This document shows, piece after piece, positions 61,149 through 64,000 of a stretch of 64,000 bases of DNA; position 1 is the first letter of the stretch; each line of letters opens with the position of its first letter. Position numbers and translations under genes: made by a program. Below the pieces are notes generated by a model that was not told the origin of the DNA, did no database searches, and worked only from the letters and a program-made list of their open reading frames with translations. The stretch comes from Breviolum minutum Mf 1.05b.01 (lineage: Eukaryota > Sar > Dinophyceae > Suessiales > Symbiodiniaceae): NCBI GenBank assembly GCA_000507305.1, contig DF239324.1, positions 124,001-188,000 of the forward strand, written 5' to 3'.

Positions 61149-63198
61149 TACAGTGTTGTTGGGCCAATTTGAGACATTTGCTTCACCAGAAGCTTTTGCA
61201 CGTAACCCCTTGCTGCTCTTTGTGGTTACAGGTTGTCTGACAAGAAATCTCCAAGACTTCCTAAAACGCACACCGTTTCACCAAAAATTCAGTTCAACTT
61301 GAGCAACTTGAAGCAAAAAAGTGGGATGATGGAAGATGCTAGTGATTCTCAGAGCCAAAAAGAAATAAAAAGAAGGCCCAATGATATTCATTCATATTCA
61401 TTCCAGTTTCAAGACGTTTCAGATCCACCAAATGGATTTGGGAGAAATTGAAGATCCAAAAAAAATAAGTACTGCCCTCCTTATCATTAACCCCAACCCA
61501 CTTCCAATAAATCTCCAAATACCCAACCGTTTTGCCAAAAAACTGCCACAGGTTTACCTGAGTACTACATCGCCTTGGCGAGGTGTCCGTGGCAACTTCG
61601 TAGAGATAACTAACGGTGGATTTGTTGATTGGTTCATCTCACCATGACCCATGGAAGAAGTAAATCAATCAAAGATGGATGTAGATGGCTAGACATGTGA
61701 AGTGATTGGAAATGAACAACCAAAATTGCAAGTGTTGTCCTTATAAAGAAAGCACTGAGATACCCACAAGATCCATACATGACACATGAAATCATTGGAT
61801 TCTCACAGAATCCGCGTCCACAGTTGAAATCGCCTCAAATTGTAAAAAGGAAGTGGCCAGTCGCCCAAGTTCCAGCAATCATCGGAATTGATGGGCTGGT
61901 TCGGGGGTTGGGGGGGGGCAGGGCGGAGCAAAAAAACACAAAAAATCGTGATGAGAGCCGATGCTGTGGTCGAGTTGTTGGATTTTTTGACGTTTCTGAA
62001 ATGTTTTGATCATGTGCAACGTTTCGGCTGAGAGTTCATGACAATTTCAATGAAGGAGCAATCATGTCAACAGTTCTTGACTACTAAGTATGTTTTTTCT
62101 CGGGTTCAAGGCTTTGGTACCAAGTTTGTCAGTGCAGAATCGGCTTCAACAAGATGAAGGATGAAGAAACACGTGGTGAATCTTTTCGATATTTTTTTGA
62201 AAAAATAGCCATAGTTCATCAGTCCCAAACATCAATCCCATAAGAGCATTCCTACAGAACCAATTTCTGTTGTATGTTCTTGGAAGGTCAAACGTAAAAC
62301 ATCCCAAGCACCAACAGCTTGCATGTCATTCTTCAACAAAACATTGGCCATACGTCAAGATGAGTGACATTGAGTCCGGCTCTGAGAGAGACTGAGAGAA
62401 TGATTTGTTTGATGATGTTTGATGTAAATAAAGAAGAACTCCCCATTTTTCAGTGGTGGGTGTGCTGAATATTAATGAAGGGTTCTTGCAAAAAATGTGG
62501 TCCTTGAGGTTAGAATGTCCCTGTGATACCCAGAACTGCCCACAGGCTGGGACCATGGTCTCAAGTGGATTAGCTGCAGTTGGATGGGATTTTTGTTCAG
62601 CAAATAACTCACGGCTGGAACTTCAAAAATCCACCCCCCCCCCCCCAACAGAAGTTTGGAAAAAAACATTCTGAACTAAACCTTGATCTGTTTATATCAT
62701 ATATACACATTCGTGTATGTATATATATATATATGTATATTCTACTCGTATCTTCTTCTGATTTATGAGCTTTTGCCACATTTTGACTGTAAGGGAATGT
62801 ATACCAGGTTCCACACGGAATCTGAGAGGGTAAGTCTTCAAGTCAATGTCAACTGGTCACGGATCTGACGAAGACTCTATGATGGACCGTTGACCGACCC
62901 CTTCAACAATAACATGGAAGTTACAAACAACAGGTCATGAGTCGATTTTGAACTAAGACTTCTCTCAAATTCTTTTAAAAGAAAAACAAGCACCTTTCAC
63001 AACTTAAACACCAATCACTGTCACTGTCGTTGTTTTGCTTGCAAAAAAAATCCCCATCGTTCTTAAGAATTCCTACTAGACCTCACTGGCTTACTACCCA
63101 TTTCTTTTTGATGTTTCGAACTGTAGCCGTTGTAATATCACCAACCCACCAACCCCCACCAACCGCCTCCGTTGGGCGAGCGATGTTCAAGTTGTCAG
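61149..63198. other. Downstream of DRC1: no gene supported
   Basis: Probably 3' UTR and intergenic DNA. It includes a TA microsatellite near 62716-62738 and a C run at about 62632-62647. Several open frames begin after AG, for example at 61553 (VYLSTTSPWRGVRGNFVEI), but none is supported by a second exon or a known product. Confidence 0.45.
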
Positions 63199-63281
63199 GA
63201 GATCCAATCCAATTCCTCGGTCGTGCTCGGAGGTTTGGGTTCGGACGCCCCAAGCCGGCAAGCCATGATCACAGAGATGTG
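63199..63281 (+). CDS. Candidate exon of an unidentified gene
   Basis: GC-rich segment between TCAG|GAG and TG|GTACGT, reading EIQSNSSVVLGGLGSDAPSR then QAMITEMW. Splice signals and composition look genuine. No neighbour exon was found before the window ends, and the family is not recognised. Confidence 0.35.
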
Positions 63282-63295
63282 GTACGTTGATGCTT

Positions 63296-63404
63296 CAGAA
63301 ATCCAGCAGTTTTACCAGTTGATAGGCCTTTGGAGAAGATCCCCCATTTTTTCATAGGGGTTTCTAATATGTAACAGGTGGTTTTCTCGCCGGGATTTCT
63401 GAAA
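63296..63404. mobile_element. MITE family G copy
   Basis: TCAGAAATCCAGCAGTTTTA (from 63295) and GATTTCTGA at the ends, with CCAGTTGATA and TAACAGGTGG inside. It begins within 15 bp of the donor of the candidate exon at 63199-63281. Confidence 0.5.
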
Positions 63405-63934
63405 ATCAACAGTGGTGTATCCAGTATTAGCCATGCATGATACAATATATCATATACCTATATTTGATTGGGGATTTGTATGATAAACGAAGGTAAATTA
63501 TAATCCTGGGATTTGTTTGTCCTACCAGTTCTTTGTCACGTTGCACTGTTACACCTTGAAGAATCGTTCATTTTGTCAGCCTTGGCTGTAATTTTTTGGG
63601 AGCTTGTTTTTCGCACCCTAAAAAATGTGGGGTTGGTTTTTTTCAAATAATGTTTCTGGGATGTTAGATCTTTCAAAGAAAAAAGAGTTATGCCCGCATA
63701 GACCCCAGATAGCATACTGTAGACCACAAATAGCATGGATGTTGGATCTTCAAAAAAAAACATTAAAAAAGGAATAAAAAAAGATCGGATGAACAGTTCA
63801 AAAGGGGTGACTTTGTAATATCCAATGTATAGTTTGTGGTAGGATGATTGGATTTTGGGATTGGATCCCATCTGGATCCTGATGGGATCCAATTCCCATG
63901 TTCACTTTTGATGCGAAATTTGGATCATAAAAAC

Positions 63935-64000
63935 CTAGGTGGTGGTTTCAAATAGTTTATATTTTCAACCCTATTTGGGAGATTTCCAATTTGACGCATA
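63935..64000. mobile_element. Introner-like MITE family A copy, cut by the window end
   Basis: Left end CTAGGTGGTGGTTTCAAAT followed by family-typical interior up to CCAATTTGACG. The right end lies outside the window. Confidence 0.7.

Overview
The window reads as nuclear DNA of a dinoflagellate, most likely from the Suessiales/Symbiodiniaceae side (inference). Four things point there. Genes are split into many short exons. Introns use GT, GC and GA donors with AG|G acceptors, and short direct repeats often span the two splice junctions. Every gene I can model lies on the + strand. The DNA is crowded with short inverted-repeat elements of the kind described as introners in dinoflagellate genomes. 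There is no bacterial-style operon structure, and I saw no tRNA, rRNA or CRISPR array.

Layout. 0.47-3.3 kb: two orphan exon-like segments. 3.9-8.1 kb: a CDIN1/C15orf41-like TPD-motif nuclease gene. 10.0-14.0 kb: a polytopic membrane protein whose soluble parts resemble a TIR domain interrupted by transmembrane segments. 16.0-18.6 kb: exons of an unidentified gene; the intron between its first two exons holds a large foldback element built from 10-bp tandem repeats and broken by an assembly gap. 19.7-27.6 kb: a triose-phosphate/nucleotide-sugar-type transporter (drug/metabolite transporter superfamily) whose last ten exons join in frame. 30.1-33.6 kb: scattered exons of an unidentified gene. 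33.6-44 kb: mostly gene-poor DNA full of inverted-repeat elements. 44.0-45.3 and 46.5-47.8 kb: a recent tandem duplication of a four-exon gene for a small, probably mitochondrial, one-helix membrane protein; its seven exon differences are all synonymous. 48.6-61.1 kb: a nearly complete dynein regulatory complex subunit 1 (DRC1/CCDC164) gene in 15 exons, coding for about 655 residues. 61-64 kb: gene-poor, with one exon-like segment and the left half of another family A element at the edge.

The genes do not form one pathway. DRC1 belongs to the flagellar axoneme, the transporter to an endomembrane or plastid membrane, the duplicated gene probably to the mitochondrion. Their shared strand fits a dinoflagellate unidirectional gene block. 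Exons were placed by homology recalled from protein families, phase consistency and splice motifs, not by transcripts; single junctions may be off by a few bases.
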